A stretch of DNA of 64,000 nt from Gadus chalcogrammus (GCF_026213295.1 NC_079413.1:24817602-24881601), one strand, 5' to 3'. Counted from the stretch's first letter, positions 30,510 to 53,546 are shown. The notes: generated from the letters alone by a model not told the origin. Numbers and translations are program-made.

Positions 30510-31114
30510 TTTTCGGTGGATATCTTTTGAGAGCAAGGTCCTAGAGAAACGGGAGGCAGACGCACCCCCCCCAAAGGGAGGATCAGCTTTCCAACGGTGC
30601 CAAGCCCGAGTCCGTGCGACCTTCACCCGCCGAGATATCGAGTCGGGCATCACATATGGTGCTGGCTGTAGCATGTTTGCACAGCGAAATCCTAAGTGTG
30701 CTCCGTAGAGGTCCCCTCAGCAGCCACCAGATGGCAGAAGCGGCCCCTAACCGTCATCACGTGTTAGTTTATTATTATTTATTTTATATCATTCAACTGT
30801 ATATGTGTAGTTACAGGCGGGGGTGTGTAGGTCTGTAGATATGCAGTGTAAGTTTGGGGTTATGGTTAGGGAGGGTTAGGGTTATGGTTATGGTTAGGTG
30901 ATTGGGTTATGGTTAGGGTTATGGTTATGGTTAGGCCGTTTTCGGTGGATATCTTTTGAGAGCAAGGTCCTAGAGAAACGGGAGGCAGACGCACCCCCCC
31001 CAAAGGGAGGATCAGCTTTCCAACGGTGCCAAGCCCGAGTCCGTGCGACCTTCACCCGCCGAGATATCGAGTCGGGCATCACATATGGTGCTGGCTGTAG
31101 CCAAGGCGCCCAGG
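30510..31114 (-). repeat. C unit fragments (short form, lacking the palindrome end)
   Basis: Starts at TTTTCGGTGGATATC, repeats the ~180-bp segment, CTCF-like site (30724), variant telomeric tract and a second ~180-bp segment ending GTAGCCAAGGCGCCCAGG. Confidence 0.75.
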
Positions 31115-34157
<3,043 letters not shown>

Positions 34158-34267
34158 GGGTTAGGGTTAGGGTTAGGGTTAGGGTTAGGGTTAGGGTTAG
34201 GGTTAGGGTTAGGGTTAGGGTTAGGGTTAGGGTTAGGGTTAGGGTTAGGGTTAGGGTTAGGGTTAGG
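34158..34267 (+). repeat. Telomeric (TTAGGG)n array, ~18 repeats
   Basis: Same CTTCTGGGG junction as at 26002 but about two repeats shorter. Confidence 0.97.
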
Positions 34268-34911
34268 ATAGGGGGTTTTAACCACACTGCACCCGGGTGC
34301 AGACCGTTTTCGGTGGATATCTTTTGACAGCAAGGTGCTAGAGAAACGGGAGGCAGACGCACCCCCCCCAAAGGGAGGAGCAGCTTTCCAACGGTGCCAA
34401 GCCCGAGTCCGTGCGACCTTCACCCGCCGAGATATCGAGTCGGGCATCACATATGGTGCTGGCTGTAGCATGTTTGCACAGCGAAATCCTAAGTGTGCTC
34501 CGTAGAGGTCCCCTCAGCAGCCACCAGATGGCAGAAGCGGCCCCTAACCGTCATCACGTGTTAGTTTATTATTATTTATTATATATCATTCAACTGTATA
34601 TGTGTAGTTACAGGCGGGGGTGTGTAGGTCTGTAGATATGCAGTGTAAGTTTGGGGTTATGGTTAGGGAGGGTTAGGGTTATGGTTATGGTTAGGTGATT
34701 GGGTTATGGTTAGGGTTATGGTTATGGTTAGGCCGTTTTCGGTGGATATCTTTTGAGAGCAAGGTCCTAGAGAAACGGGAGGCAGACGCACCCCCCCCAA
34801 AGGGAGGATCAGCTTTCCAACGGTGCCAAGCCCGAGTCCGTGCGACCTTCACCCGCCGAGATATCGAGTCGGGCATCACATATGGTGCTGGCTGTAGCCA
34901 AGGCGCCCAGG
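34268..34911 (-). repeat. C unit, short form (second copy)
   Basis: Counterpart of 26125-26768, with CTCF-like site at 34521. Confidence 0.8.
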
Positions 34912-35373
34912 ATAGGGGGTTTTAACCACACTGCACCCGGGTGCAGACCGTTTTCGGTGGATATCTTTTGACAGCAAGGTGCTAGAGAAACGGGAGGCAG
35001 ACGCACCCCCCCCAAAGGGAGGAGCAGCTTTCCAACGGTGCCAAGCCCGAGTCCGTGCGACCTTCACCCGCCGAGATATCGAGTCGGGCATCACATATGG
35101 TGCTGGCTGTAGCATGTTTGCACAGCGAAATCCTAAGTGTGCTCCGTTGAGGTCCCCTCAGCAGCCACCAGATGGCAGAAGCGGCCCCTAACCGTCATCA
35201 CGTGTTAGTTTATTATTATTTCGTTTATTATTATATTATTTATTTATGCAAGTCAGGATGTAGTCTATGAATCTGAAAGAAAAGTAGGTAAAATGCATCG
35301 CAATACAACAAATCAAATCTATTATATTCACACACAATATTGATTCCTGTTCCTTCACTTTGTTTTTCCAGTT

Positions 35374-35432
<59 letters not shown>

Positions 35433-38400
35433 GTCAAAGCTCTAGGTGTTCAAGGAGTATGTCCTTGTTCTTTAGCAGTGGGCCCTAGACTTTAAGGCAT
35501 AAACTGTTTTGATCCGTGGTCACTTACCTCCATCAAGTAGACGAGACAAACCACTGCACCCACCTCATGAAGTAACAACCATTAGTCTGACACTCAAACC
35601 ATCAAAGAGCAGCCATTTTGAAAAGTGCAGCCATTTTGACCTCAAATCAAATGGAAATGCAATCAATGGAACCCAAAGACTATTGTTAGCAGAAGTAAAG
35701 TGCTTCGGTGTTTCATCGTGGACATGCCGTTTGTTTTTTATTCTGTAGGCATGTCCAAACTATTCCACAAAAGGGCAGAGTGGCCCCCTTTTGTCTCCAT
35801 CTTAAACATTTACTTGTTTATTCATTCACTCCTTCATTTAGTGACAGTCACAGCAAGCCCCAATGGCTCACACTTCTCTCCCTTTAGGCCCCAAAAGCCT
35901 GCCTGCTATTGGAGGTCACTGAGGGTCACACAGACACACACAGAGCACCAAACACTGCCCTGTGTATTGTATTAAGTCACAGCAAGCCCGAATGGCTCAC
36001 ACTTCTCTCCCTTTAGGCCCCAAAAGCCTGCCTGCTATTGGAGGTCACTGAGGGTCACACAGACACACACAGAGCACCAAACACTGCCCTGTGTATTGTA
36101 TTAAGTCACTGACAGGCCCAGAGGCACAGACACAGAGGCTCTGGTCTATGTCTGGGGTGGCATGGGAGAAGTTGGCGGTCCGCTCCCGTGACCCAAAGCA
36201 TTGTGCGGGGGAGCTGGAGCTCTTTGTATGTATTTTTTGTGTCTATATTTTAATTCACAAAAAAACCTCTTATCTTGGGAGAGTTAAGCACATGTGCTAA
36301 CGCTTCTCCAAATAAGTGAAAAAGCCCCTTCCCCCCACAGCCTTATTGACTGACAGTATGACCTGTTTTTTGAGTAGTGGTACATGTACTCTCTTGTATT
36401 AACTCATGTATTGAGCAGTATCCACATCTGTCTAACATACCTGAGGAAATGTTTAAAACTAGCGTGCATATACATTGGTATCCACAAACAGCAAAACACA
36501 TCCTCTCTCACTGGAGAACACAGTTTAACTTTTAATTATCAGTGCTAGAATATATACTTGTGTAACTTAAATTGAGGTTCTGTGGTGATTTAAATGGTTT
36601 AAATACATAGGTAGGTAGGCCTCATAAGCCGGCTGTCTATTAAAGGTCACTGAGGGTCCCACAGACATACACAGAGCTCCTGTGTATTGTATTAAGTCAC
36701 AGCAAGCCCCAATGGCTCACACTTTTCTCCCTTTAGGCCCCAAAAGCCTGCCTGCTATTGGAGGTCACTGAGGGTCCCACAGACATACACAGAGCTCCCA
36801 GCACTGCCCTGTGTATTGTATTAAGTCACAGCAAGCCCCAATGGCTCACACTTCTCTCCCTTTAGGCCCCAAAAGCCTGCCTGCTATTGGAGGTCACTGA
36901 GGGTCACACAGACACACACAGAGCACCAAACACTGCTCTGTGTATTGTATTAAGTCACTGACAGGCCCAGAGGCACAGACACCTCCCCAGGTAGATGTCA
37001 TGATAGGATTGATGTGCAACTCCAGTGGGATTACAGCTATCTCTCTCTTTCTCTCTCCTCCCCCCCTCACTCTTTCTCTCTCTCACTCCTTCTCTCTCTC
37101 ACTCCTTCTCTCTCTCACTCCTTCTCTCTCTCACTCCTTCTCTCTCTCACTCCTTCTCTCTCTCTCTCTCTATCCCTCTCTCTCCCTCTCCCTCTCTCTC
37201 TCACTCCTTCTCCCTCTCACTCCTTCTCCTTCTCCTTCTCCCTCTCACTCCTTCTCCTTCTCCTTCTCCCTCTCACTCCTTCTCCCTCTCACTCCTTCTC
37301 CTTCTCCCTCTCACTCCTTCTCCCTCCTTCTCCCTCTCACTCCTTCTCCCTCTCACTCCTTCTCCTTCTCACTCCTTCTCCCTCTCACTCCTTCTCCCTC
37401 CTTCTCCCTCTCACTCCTTCTCCCTCTCACTCCTTCTCCCTCTCACTCCTTCTCCCTCTCACTCCTTCTCCCTCTCCCTCCTTCTCCCTCTCCCTCATTC
37501 TCCCTCTCCCTCATTCTCCTTCTCTGCCCTGCTTAATTAATAGTGATTAATAGTGTCAGAGTGTATGGAAGTATGCACATGGAAGTGTAAGCATTAGAGC
37601 ATTCATAACTCTATTGCTGGATGTATTGGTAGTGTTTGCGTGCATGGAAGTTTGCACATGGAGCCAGTGTTTCCCCCACGTTGGGGGTCTTATTGTCGGA
37701 TAGATTAATAGTGTCAGAGTGTATGGAAGTATGCACATGGAAGTGTAAGCATTAGAACATTCATAACTCTATTGCTGGATGTATTGGTAGTGTTTGCGTG
37801 CATGGAAGTTTGCACATGGAGCCAGTGTTTCCCACACATTGGGGGTCTTATTGTCGGATAGTTTAATAGTGTCAGAGTGTATGGAAGTATGCACATGGAA
37901 GTGTAAGCATTAGAACATTCATAACTCTATTGCTGGATGTATTGGTAGTGTTTGCGTGCATGGAAGTTTGCACATGGAGCCAGTGTTTCCCCCACGTTGG
38001 GGGTCTTATTGTCGGATAGTTTAATAGCGTCAGAGTGTATGGAAGTATGCACATGGAAGTGTAAGCATTAGAACATTCATAACTCTATTGCTGGATGTAT
38101 TGGTAGTGTTTGCGTGCATGGAATAAAATAACCTGTTTGTAAATATATATCTATGTTTTGTGTCCTTCAATGTTTGACATATTTATTGATTGCATTAGTT
38201 CACATCTTTTATATTAGTTGACAGTAGTTCATTGGAAAAACAAAAAACAACCTCACATATAAACAAAATGAAGCAACTGTCCCATATTCCTATAAATGCA
38301 TTTGAAGTAGACATTGAGACTCACAAAAAATGGACGCTATAGGACAGCGATCATGATTTGTCTCGATATCAGAATAACAACAATGGGTCAAATAGCAATG

Positions 38401-38652
38401 GCTGGTGGATTGGCCATGAAGTAGGTCTGTAGATATGCAGTGTACGTTTGTCCAGGCCCTGCAAGTCAGGATGTAGTCATTTTTCTGATCACCAGCCACC
38501 ACTGTTATCCATATTGATATTACCGCGGCACCACATATGCTGCTGGCTGTAGCAGGTTTGCACATGCAGCGAAATCCAAAGTGTGCTCCGTTGAGGTCCC
38601 CTCAGCAGCCACCAGATGGCAGAAGCGGCCCTTAACCGTCATCACGTGTTAG
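34912..38652 (-). repeat. C unit, beta form with satellites (second copy)
   Basis: Counterpart of 26769-30509 at an offset of 8,143 bp, including the 126-bp repeats, CT tract and 158-bp satellite. Confidence 0.8.
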
Positions 38653-39257
38653 TTTTCGGTGGATATCTTTTGAGAGCAAGGTCCTAGAGAAACGGGAGGC
38701 AGACGCACCCCCCCCAAAGGGAGGATCAGCTTTCCAACGGTGCCAAGCCCGAGTCCGTGCGACCTTCACCCGCCGAGATATCGAGTCGGGCATCACATAT
38801 GGTGCTGGCTGTAGCATGTTTGCACAGCGAAATCCTAAGTGTGCTCCGTAGAGGTCCCCTCAGCAGCCACCAGATGGCAGAAGCGGCCCCTAACCGTCAT
38901 CACGTGTTAGTTTATTATTATTTATTTTATATCATTCAACTGTATATGTGTAGTTACAGGCGGGGGTGTGTAGGTCTGTAGATATGCAGTGTAAGTTTGG
39001 GGTTATGGTTAGGGAGGGTTAGGGTTATGGTTATGGTTAGGTGATTGGGTTATGGTTAGGGTTATGGTTATGGTTAGGCCGTTTTCGGTGGATATCTTTT
39101 GAGAGCAAGGTCCTAGAGAAACGGGAGGCAGACGCACCCCCCCCAAAGGGAGGATCAGCTTTCCAACGGTGCCAAGCCCGAGTCCGTGCGACCTTCACCC
39201 GCCGAGATATCGAGTCGGGCATCACATATGGTGCTGGCTGTAGCCAAGGCGCCCAGG
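38653..39257 (-). repeat. C unit fragments (second copy)
   Basis: Counterpart of 30510-31114, with CTCF-like site at 38867. Confidence 0.75.
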
Positions 39258-42287
<3,030 letters not shown>

Positions 42288-42367
42288 GGGTTAGGGTTAG
42301 GGTTAGGGTTAGGGTTAGGGTTAGGGTTAGGGTTAGGGTTAGGGTTAGGGTTAGGGTTAGGGTTAGG
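42288..42367 (+). repeat. Telomeric (TTAGGG)n array, ~13 repeats
   Basis: CTTCTGGGG junction on the left, C unit on the right. Confidence 0.97.
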
Positions 42368-43011
42368 ATAGGGGGTTTTAACCACACTGCACCCGGGTGC
42401 AGACCGTTTTCGGTGGATATCTTTTGACAGCAAGGTGCTAGAGAAACGGGAGGCAGACGCACCCCCCCCAAAGGGAGGAGCAGCTTTCCAACGGTGCCAA
42501 GCCCGAGTCCGTGCGACCTTCACCCGCCGAGATATCGAGTCGGGCATCACATATGGTGCTGGCTGTAGCATGTTTGCACAGCGAAATCCTAAGTGTGCTC
42601 CGTAGAGGTCCCCTCAGCAGCCACCAGATGGCAGAAGCGGCCCCTAACCGTCATCACGTGTTAGTTTATTATTATTTATTATATATCATTCAACTGTATA
42701 TGTGTAGTTACAGGCGGGGGTGTGTAGGTCTGTAGATATGCAGTGTAAGTTTGGGGTTATGGTTAGGGAGGGTTAGGGTTATGGTTATGGTTAGGTGATT
42801 GGGTTATGGTTAGGGTTATGGTTATGGTTAGGCCGTTTTCGGTGGATATCTTTTGAGAGCAAGGTCCTAGAGAAACGGGAGGCAGACGCACCCCCCCCAA
42901 AGGGAGGATCAGCTTTCCAACGGTGCCAAGCCCGAGTCCGTGCGACCTTCACCCGCCGAGATATCGAGTCGGGCATCACATATGGTGCTGGCTGTAGCCA
43001 AGGCGCCCAGG
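42368..43011 (-). repeat. C unit, short form (third copy)
   Basis: Ends GTAGCCAAGGCGCCCAGG and passes directly into the next long C unit. CTCF-like site 42621. Confidence 0.8.
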
Positions 43012-45992
<2,981 letters not shown>

Positions 45993-46067
45993 GGGGTTAG
46001 GGTTAGGGTTAGGGTTAGGGTTAGGGTTAGGGTTAGGGTTAGGGTTAGGGTTAGGGTTAGGGTTAGG
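45993..46067 (+). repeat. Telomeric (TTAGGG)n array, ~12 repeats
   Basis: Fourth array with the CTTCTGGGG junction. Array length falls along the series 26002, 34158, 42288, 45993. Confidence 0.97.
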
Positions 46068-46711
46068 ATAGGGGGTTTTAACCACACTGCACCCGGGTGC
46101 AGACCGTTTTCGGTGGATATCTTTTGACAGCAAGGTGCTAGAGAAACGGGAGGCAGACGCACCCCCCCCAAAGGGAGGAGCAGCTTTCCAACGGTGCCAA
46201 GCCCGAGTCCGTGCGACCTTCACCCGCCGAGATATCGAGTCGGGCATCACATATGGTGCTGGCTGTAGCATGTTTGCACAGCGAAATCCTAAGTGTGCTC
46301 CGTAGAGGTCCCCTCAGCAGCCACCAGATGGCAGAAGCGGCCCCTAACCGTCATCACGTGTTAGTTTATTATTATTTATTATATATCATTCAACTGTATA
46401 TGTGTAGTTACAGGCGGGGGTGTGTAGGTCTGTAGATATGCAGTGTAAGTTTGGGGTTATGGTTAGGGAGGGTTAGGGTTATGGTTATGGTTAGGTGATT
46501 GGGTTATGGTTAGGGTTATGGTTATGGTTAGGCCGTTTTCGGTGGATATCTTTTGAGAGCAAGGTCCTAGAGAAACGGGAGGCAGACGCACCCCCCCCAA
46601 AGGGAGGATCAGCTTTCCAACGGTGCCAAGCCCGAGTCCGTGCGACCTTCACCCGCCGAGATATCGAGTCGGGCATCACATATGGTGCTGGCTGTAGCCA
46701 AGGCGCCCAGG
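46068..46711 (-). repeat. C unit, short form (fourth copy)
   Basis: CTCF-like site 46321; variant telomeric tract near 46455. Confidence 0.8.
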
Positions 46712-47173
46712 ATAGGGGGTTTTAACCACACTGCACCCGGGTGCAGACCGTTTTCGGTGGATATCTTTTGACAGCAAGGTGCTAGAGAAACGGGAGGCAG
46801 ACGCACCCCCCCCAAAGGGAGGAGCAGCTTTCCAACGGTGCCAAGCCCGAGTCCGTGCGACCTTCACCCGCCGAGATATCGAGTCGGGCATCACATATGG
46901 TGCTGGCTGTAGCATGTTTGCACAGCGAAATCCTAAGTGTGCTCCGTTGAGGTCCCCTCAGCAGCCACCAGATGGCAGAAGCGGCCCCTAACCGTCATCA
47001 CGTGTTAGTTTATTATTATTTCGTTTATTATTATATTATTTATTTATGCAAGTCAGGATGTAGTCTATGAATCTGAAAGAAAAGTAGGTAAAATGCATCG
47101 CAATACAACAAATCAAATCTATTATATTCACACACAATATTGATTCCTGTTCCTTCACTTTGTTTTTCCAGTT

Positions 47174-47226
<53 letters not shown>

Positions 47227-48100
47227 GTCAAAGCTCTAGGTGTTCAAGGAGTATGTCCTTGTTCTTTAGCAGTGGGCCCTAGACTTTAAGGCATAAACTG
47301 TTTTGATCCGTGGTCACTTACCTCCATCAAGTAGACGAGACAAACCACTGCACCCACCTCATGAAGTAACAACCATTAGTCTGACACTCAAACCATCAAA
47401 GAGCAGCCATTTTGAAAAGTGCAGCCATTTTGACCTCAAATCAAATGGAAATGCAATCAATGGAACCCAAAGACTATTGTTAGCAGAAGTAAAGTGCTTC
47501 GGTGTTTCATCGTGGACATGCCGTTTGTTTTTTATTCTGTAGGCATGTCCAAACTATTCCACAAAAGGGCAGAGTGGCCCCCTTTTGTCTCCATCTTAAA
47601 CATTTACTTGTTTATTCATTCACTCCTTCATTTATTAATTTGTTTGTTAGTTTTTTCTTGTAGCTGCTTATGTGAAGACGTCGACAGCTTGGAAGACGTC
47701 CAAGCTGTCGACGACCAGGACGAGCTCAGGCCCCCCGTGGTGTCAGCAGCCATGTGCTTGCCCAACCCAGTCTCACCAATATGCGTACAGATCGCACGGT
47801 TTGACACTTTCAAAATGCGTGCAGTACATACGCCAAATGACCATTTCGCGTGCATATGATACGCAAAACCCAGCATTAACTACTGTGGAGGGAGGATGCG
47901 TCCATTTCGCGTGCATATGATACGCAAATCCCAGCATTAACTGAATGGGAAATGCAATATTTTAGGACAGATTCACCATTAAACGTGTTTCTAATGACAT
48001 TTCTAGCGAGAAATGTACTTTTTCCTTGAATAATCTTCAGTCAGTGAATGTGTATGATCTTTATTAATCTTTATTATCTGAATGGGAAATGCAATATTTA
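46712..48100 (-). repeat. C unit, truncated to ~1.39 kb
   Basis: Follows the alpha form past the hairpin (47679-47713) and breaks in GCAATATTTA, continuing as AGGGTTAGGG. This is a different truncation point from all other C units. Confidence 0.85.
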
Positions 48101-48175
48101 AGGGTTAGGGTTAGGGTTAGGGTTAGGGTTAGGGTTAGGGTTAGGGTTAGGGTTAGGGTTAGGGTTAGGGTTAGG
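48101..48175 (+). repeat. Telomeric (TTAGGG)n array, ~12 repeats
   Basis: Left junction ATTTAAGGG with the truncated C unit; right side ends TTAGG before an A2 unit. Confidence 0.97.
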
Positions 48176-49195
48176 TTAAGAGCCATCTACCACTTTTGAA
48201 AAACGGCATTTTTGAGCTAGTTCGAGAACCGAGTGGATCATGGGAATTCTTTTACCACCCACGGATAGGTCTAGGCCCAGCGGACTTGCTTAAAAAATGT
48301 GGCGCCCCTGGCGTTTTTTTTTGGGTACTGCAATTTCGATTTTAAAGTTTAAAAGTGAAGCGTTTTTTTTTTTTATTGGATCATGGGAATTCTGAATAGT
48401 GCCAGTGGTAGCCCTTGGTCCCCTCTACATCCCCTAGAAATTTGGAGCAATTTGGAGCCCCAAGTTTTAACATTGGACGACTTTTAAAATCGACCTCACG
48501 GGGGAAGGGGGTGGATCATGGGATCATGGTTGGGGTTGGGTGGTAGGATTTTATGAGGCCGACCTTTGTGCAAAATTTTGGCCACCTGGTTGCTTGTTTT
48601 GGTATAGAAAATGGGATTTTCATTTTTTATTTTTATTTTTCTAAGTGTGGACTCAAGAAAATTTGTTAGTAAAAAAATAAGTTCCCACAGAAAGTGTCTA
48701 GGAGCACGTTTTAGGCCATTTCGAGTCTTTTTTTTTTTTTTTTTTTTTAATGTGAAAATTCATTCAATTTTTTTATTTTTTTTTTATTAGAATTTTTTTT
48801 ATTTTTTTTTTTTTGAAATTTGAAAATTCAATTCAAATTTTGTTTGTTGTTGTTTTTCTAATTCGAATTTTGAAAATTCATTCAATTTTTTTTTTTTTTT
48901 TTTTTTATTTTTTTCAAGATGGCGCCGCCCATGGCTGCATTTCCCCCAAAACAGATTTCCCCCATTGACAATGCATGGAGAGGCGGTTATTGCACTTACT
49001 TGGTTTGGTGAAGTTGTTATTGCACTTACTTGGTTTGGTGAAGTTGTCTGGTAGTCGATCGGGTAGTCTGTGTTGGCTCAAGTCATGTCATGACCCATTC
49101 ACTGGGTCAAATTGTTTGGGTTATGGTTTTTTTTTTTTTTTTTTTTTTCTGACCCTTTTTTAGCTGGGCTCGGTCCGATCCTGAATCTGCAGGAA
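48176..49195 (-). repeat. A2 unit 2
   Basis: Same markers and same truncation point as 16215-17233. YY1-like site 48915. Confidence 0.85.
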
Positions 49196-49254
49196 TTAGG
49201 GTTAGGGTTAGGGTTAGGGTTAGGGTTAGGGTTAGGGTTAGGGTTAGGGTTAGG
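49196..49254 (+). repeat. Telomeric (TTAGGG)n array, ~10 repeats
   Basis: Counterpart of 17234-17292. Confidence 0.97.
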
Positions 49255-50507
49255 TTAAGAGCCATCTACCACTTTTTAAAAACGGCTTTTTTGAGCTAGT
49301 TCGAGAACGCAGCGGTGCATGGGAATTCGGCGACCACCCTGGGATAGGTCTAGGCCCAGCGGACTTGCTCAAAAAATGTGGCGCCCCTGGTGTTTTTTTT
49401 GGGTACTGCAATTTCGATTTTTAAACTTCAAAGTGAAGCGTTTTTTTTTTTGAGCGGTGCATGGGAATTTGGGATAGTGCCAGTGGTAGCCCTTGGGCCC
49501 CTCTTTATACCCTAGAAATTTGGAGCAATTTGGAGCCCCAAGTTTTAACATTGGACGACTTTTAAAATCGACCTCACAGGAGAAGGGGGAGGTGCATGGG
49601 ATCATGGTTGGGGTTGGGTGGTAGGATTTTATGAGGCCGACCTTTGTGCAAAATTTTGGCCACCTGGTGGCTTGTTTTGGTATAGAAAATGGGATTTTCA
49701 TTTTTTTTTTTTTTTTTCTAAGTGTGGAGTCAAGAAAATTTGTTAGTAAAAAAATAAGTTCCCACAGAAAGTGTCTAGGAGCACGTTTTAGGCCATTTCG
49801 AGTCTTTTTTTTTTTTTTTTTTTATGTGAAAATTCATTCAATTTTTTTTTTTTTTTTTTTTTTTTAATTAGAAATTTGATATATATTTTTTTTTTTTTTT
49901 TTTTGAAAATTCAATTCAAATTTTGTTTGTTGTTTTTCTAATTCGAATTTTGAAAATTCATTCAATTTATTTTTTTTTTTTTCAAGATGGCGCCGCCCAT
50001 AGCTGCATTTTCCCCAAAACAGATTTCCCCCATTGACAATGCATGGAGAGGCGGTTATTGCACTTACTTGGTTTGGTGAAGTTGTTATTGCACTTACTTG
50101 GTTTGGTGAAGTTGTCAGGTAGTCGATCGGGTAGTCTGTGTTGGCTCAAGTCATGTCATGACCCATTCACTGGGTCAAATTGTTTGGGTTATGGTTTTTT
50201 TTTTTTTTTTTTTTTTTCTAACCCTTTTTTAGCTGGGCTCGGTCCGATCCTGAATCTGCAGGAATTATGTTTCTAGCCCCTTCCTAGGCCGAGAAAATAA
50301 CTTAAAACCAATTTTTTTTTTTTTAAGGGTTAGGTTGAGTAGAAGGCACTCAAACATGTGCCGCGCAGCGGCACATGGGAGAGTGCCGAGAGAGTTCATC
50401 TTTTTTTTTTTTTTTTTTAACCTTTTTTTAGCTGGGCTCGGTCCGATCCTGAATCTGCAGGAATTATGTTTCTAGCCCCTTCCTAGGCCGAGAAAATAAA
50501 TTAAAAC

Positions 50508-50541
<34 letters not shown>
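49255..50541 (-). repeat. B unit 5, full length
   Basis: YY1-like site 49983, hairpin 50345-50387. Counterpart of B unit 1. Confidence 0.85.
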
Positions 50542-50542
<1 letters not shown>

Positions 50543-50749
50543 GGTTAGGGTTAGGGAATAAGGCTAAAGGTTAAGGTTAGGATTAAGATTAAGATTAAGA
50601 TTAGGATAGGGGGTTTTAACCAAAGTGGTTAGGGTTAGGGTTAGGGTTAGGGTTAGGGTTAGGGTTAGGGTTAGGGTTAGGATAGGGGGTTTAGGGTTAG
50701 GGTTAGGGTTAGGGTTAGGGTTAGGGTTAGGGTTAGGGTTAGGGTTAGG
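50542..50749 (+). repeat. Composite telomeric tract with C-type micro-fragments
   Basis: Counterpart of 18588-18795, with both C-type micro-fragments and two TTAGGG arrays. Confidence 0.85.
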
Positions 50750-52007
50750 TTAAGAGCCATCTACCACTTTTTAAAAACGGCTTTTTTGAGCTAGTTCGAG
50801 AACGCAGCGGTGCATGGGAATTCGGCGACCACCCTGGGATAGGTCTAGGCCCAGCGGACTTGCTCAAAAAATGTGGCGCCCCTGGTGTTTTTTTTGGGTA
50901 CTGCAATTTCGATTTTTAAACTTCAAAGTGAAGCGTTTTTTTTTTTGAGCGGTGCATGGGAATTTGGGATAGTGCCAGTGGTAGCCCTTGGGCCCCTCTT
51001 TATACCCTAGAAATTTGGAGCAATTTGGAGCCCCAAGTTTTAACATTGGACGACTTTTAAAATCGACCTCACAGGAGAAGGGGGAGGTGCATGGGATCAT
51101 GGTTGGGGTTGGGTGGTAGGATTTTATGAGGCCGACCTTTGTGCAAAATTTTGGCCACCTGGTGGCTTGTTTTGGTATAGAAAATGGGATTTTCATTTTT
51201 TTTTTTTTTTTTTCTAAGTGTGGAGTCAAGAAAATTTGTTAGTAAAAAAATAAGTTCCCACAGAAAGTGTCTAGGAGCACGTTTTAGGCCATTTCGAGTC
51301 TTTTTTTTTTTTTTTTTTTATGTGAAAATTCATTCAATTTTTTTTTTTTTTTTTTTTTTTTAATTAGAAATTTGATATATATTTTTTTTTTTTTTTTTTT
51401 GAAAATTCAATTCAAATTTTGTTTGTTGTTTTTCTAATTCGAATTTTGAAAATTCATTCAATTTATTTTTTTTTTTTTTTCAAGATGGCGCCGCCCATAG
51501 CTGCATTTTCCCCAAAACAGATTTCCCCCATTGACAATGCATGGAGAGGCGGTTATTGCACTTACTTGGTTTGGTGAAGTTGTTATTGCACTTACTTGGT
51601 TTGGTGAAGTTGTCAGGTAGTCGATCGGGTAGTCTGTGTTGGCTCAAGTCATGTCATGACCCATTCACTGGGTCAAATTGTTTGGGTTATGGTTTTTTTT
51701 TTTTTTTTTTTTTTTTTCTAACCCTTTTTTAGCTGGGCTCGGTCCGATCCTGAATCTGCAGGAATTATGTTTCTAGCCCCTTCCTAGGCCGAGAAAATAA
51801 CTTAAAACCAATTTTTTTTTTTTTTAAGGGTTAGGTTGAGTAGAAGGCACTCAAACATGTGCCGCGCAGCGGCACATGGGAGAGTGCCGAGAGAGTTCAT
51901 CTTTTTTTTTTTTTTTTTAACCTTTTTTTAGCTGGGCTCGGTCCGATCCTGAATCTGCAGGAATTATGTTTCTAGCCCCTTCCTAGGCCGAGAAAATAAA
52001 TTAAAAC

Positions 52008-52041
<34 letters not shown>
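50750..52041 (-). repeat. B unit 6, full length
   Basis: YY1-like site 51481, hairpin 51846-51888. Confidence 0.85.
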
Positions 52042-52042
<1 letters not shown>

Positions 52043-52187
52043 GGTTAGGGTTAGGGAATAAGGCTAAAGGTTAAGGTTAGGATTAAGATTAAGATTAAGA
52101 TTAGGATAGGGGGTTTTAACCAAAGTGGTTAGGGTTAGGGTTAGGGTTAGGGTTAGGGTTAGGGTTAGGGTTAGGGTTAGGGTTAGG
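52042..52187 (+). repeat. Composite telomeric tract
   Basis: Counterpart of 20087-20226, with one more TTAGGG repeat. Confidence 0.85.
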
Positions 52188-53449
52188 TTAAGAGCCATCT
52201 ACCACTTTTTAAAAACGGCTTTTTTGAGCTAGTTCGAGAACGCAGCGGTGCATGGGAATTCGGCGACCACCCTGGGATAGGTCTAGGCCCAGCGGACTTG
52301 CTCAAAAAATGTGGCGCCCCTGGTGTTTTTTTTGGGTACTGCAATTTCGATTTTTAAACTTCAAAGTGAAGCGTTTTTTTTTTTTTGAGCGGTGCATGGG
52401 AATTTGGGATAGTGCCAGTGGTAGCCCTTGGGCCCCTCTTTATACCCTAGAAATTTGGAGCAATTTGGAGCCCCAAGTTTTAACATTGGACGACTTTTAA
52501 AATCGACCTCACAGGAGAAGGGGGAGGTGCATGGGATCATGGTTGGGGTTGGGTGGTAGGATTTTATGAGGCCGACCTTTGTGCAAAATTTTGGCCACCT
52601 GGTGGCTTGTTTTGGTATAGAAAATGGGATTTTCATTTTTTTTTTTTTTTTTTCTAAGTGTGGAGTCAAGAAAATTTGTTAGTAAAAAAATAAGTTCCCA
52701 CAGAAAGTGTCTAGGAGCACGTTTTAGGCCATTTCGAGTCTTTTTTTTTTTTTTTTTTTTTATGTGAAAATTCATTCAATTTTTTTTTTTTTTTTTTTTT
52801 TTAATTAGAAATTTGATATATATTTTTTTTTTTTTTTTTTTTGAAAATTCAATTCAAATTTTGTTTGTTGTTTTTCTAATTCGAATTTTGAAAATTCATT
52901 CAATTTATTTTTTTTTTTTTTCAAGATGGCGCCGCCCATAGCTGCATTTTCCCCAAAACAGATTTCCCCCATTGACAATGCATGGAGAGGCGGTTATTGC
53001 ACTTACTTGGTTTGGTGAAGTTGTTATTGCACTTACTTGGTTTGGTGAAGTTGTCAGGTAGTCGATCGGGTAGTCTGTGTTGGCTCAAGTCATGTCATGA
53101 CCCATTCACTGGGTCAAATTGTTTGGGTTATGGTTTTTTTTTTTTTTTTTTTTTTTTTCTAACCCTTTTTTAGCTGGGCTCGGTCCGATCCTGAATCTGC
53201 AGGAATTATGTTTCTAGCCCCTTCCTAGGCCGAGAAAATAACTTAAAACCAATTTTTTTTTTTTTTAAGGGTTAGGTTGAGTAGAAGGCACTCAAACATG
53301 TGCCGCGCAGCGGCACATGGGAGAGTGCCGAGAGAGTTCATCTTTTTTTTTTTTTTTTTTAACCTTTTTTTAGCTGGGCTCGGTCCGATCCTGAATCTGC
53401 AGGAATTATGTTTCTAGCCCCTTCCTAGGCCGAGAAAATAAATTAAAAC

Positions 53450-53484
<35 letters not shown>
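52188..53484 (-). repeat. B unit 7, full length
   Basis: YY1-like site 52922, hairpin 53287-53329. Confidence 0.85.
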
Positions 53485-53485
<1 letters not shown>

Positions 53486-53546
53486 GGTTAGGGTTAGGGT
53501 TAGGGTTAGGGTTAGGGTTAGGGTTAGGGTTAGGGTTAGGGTTAGG
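53485..53546 (+). repeat. Telomeric (TTAGGG)n array, ~10 repeats
   Basis: Direct TTAAGGGTTAGGG junction between B units. Confidence 0.97.
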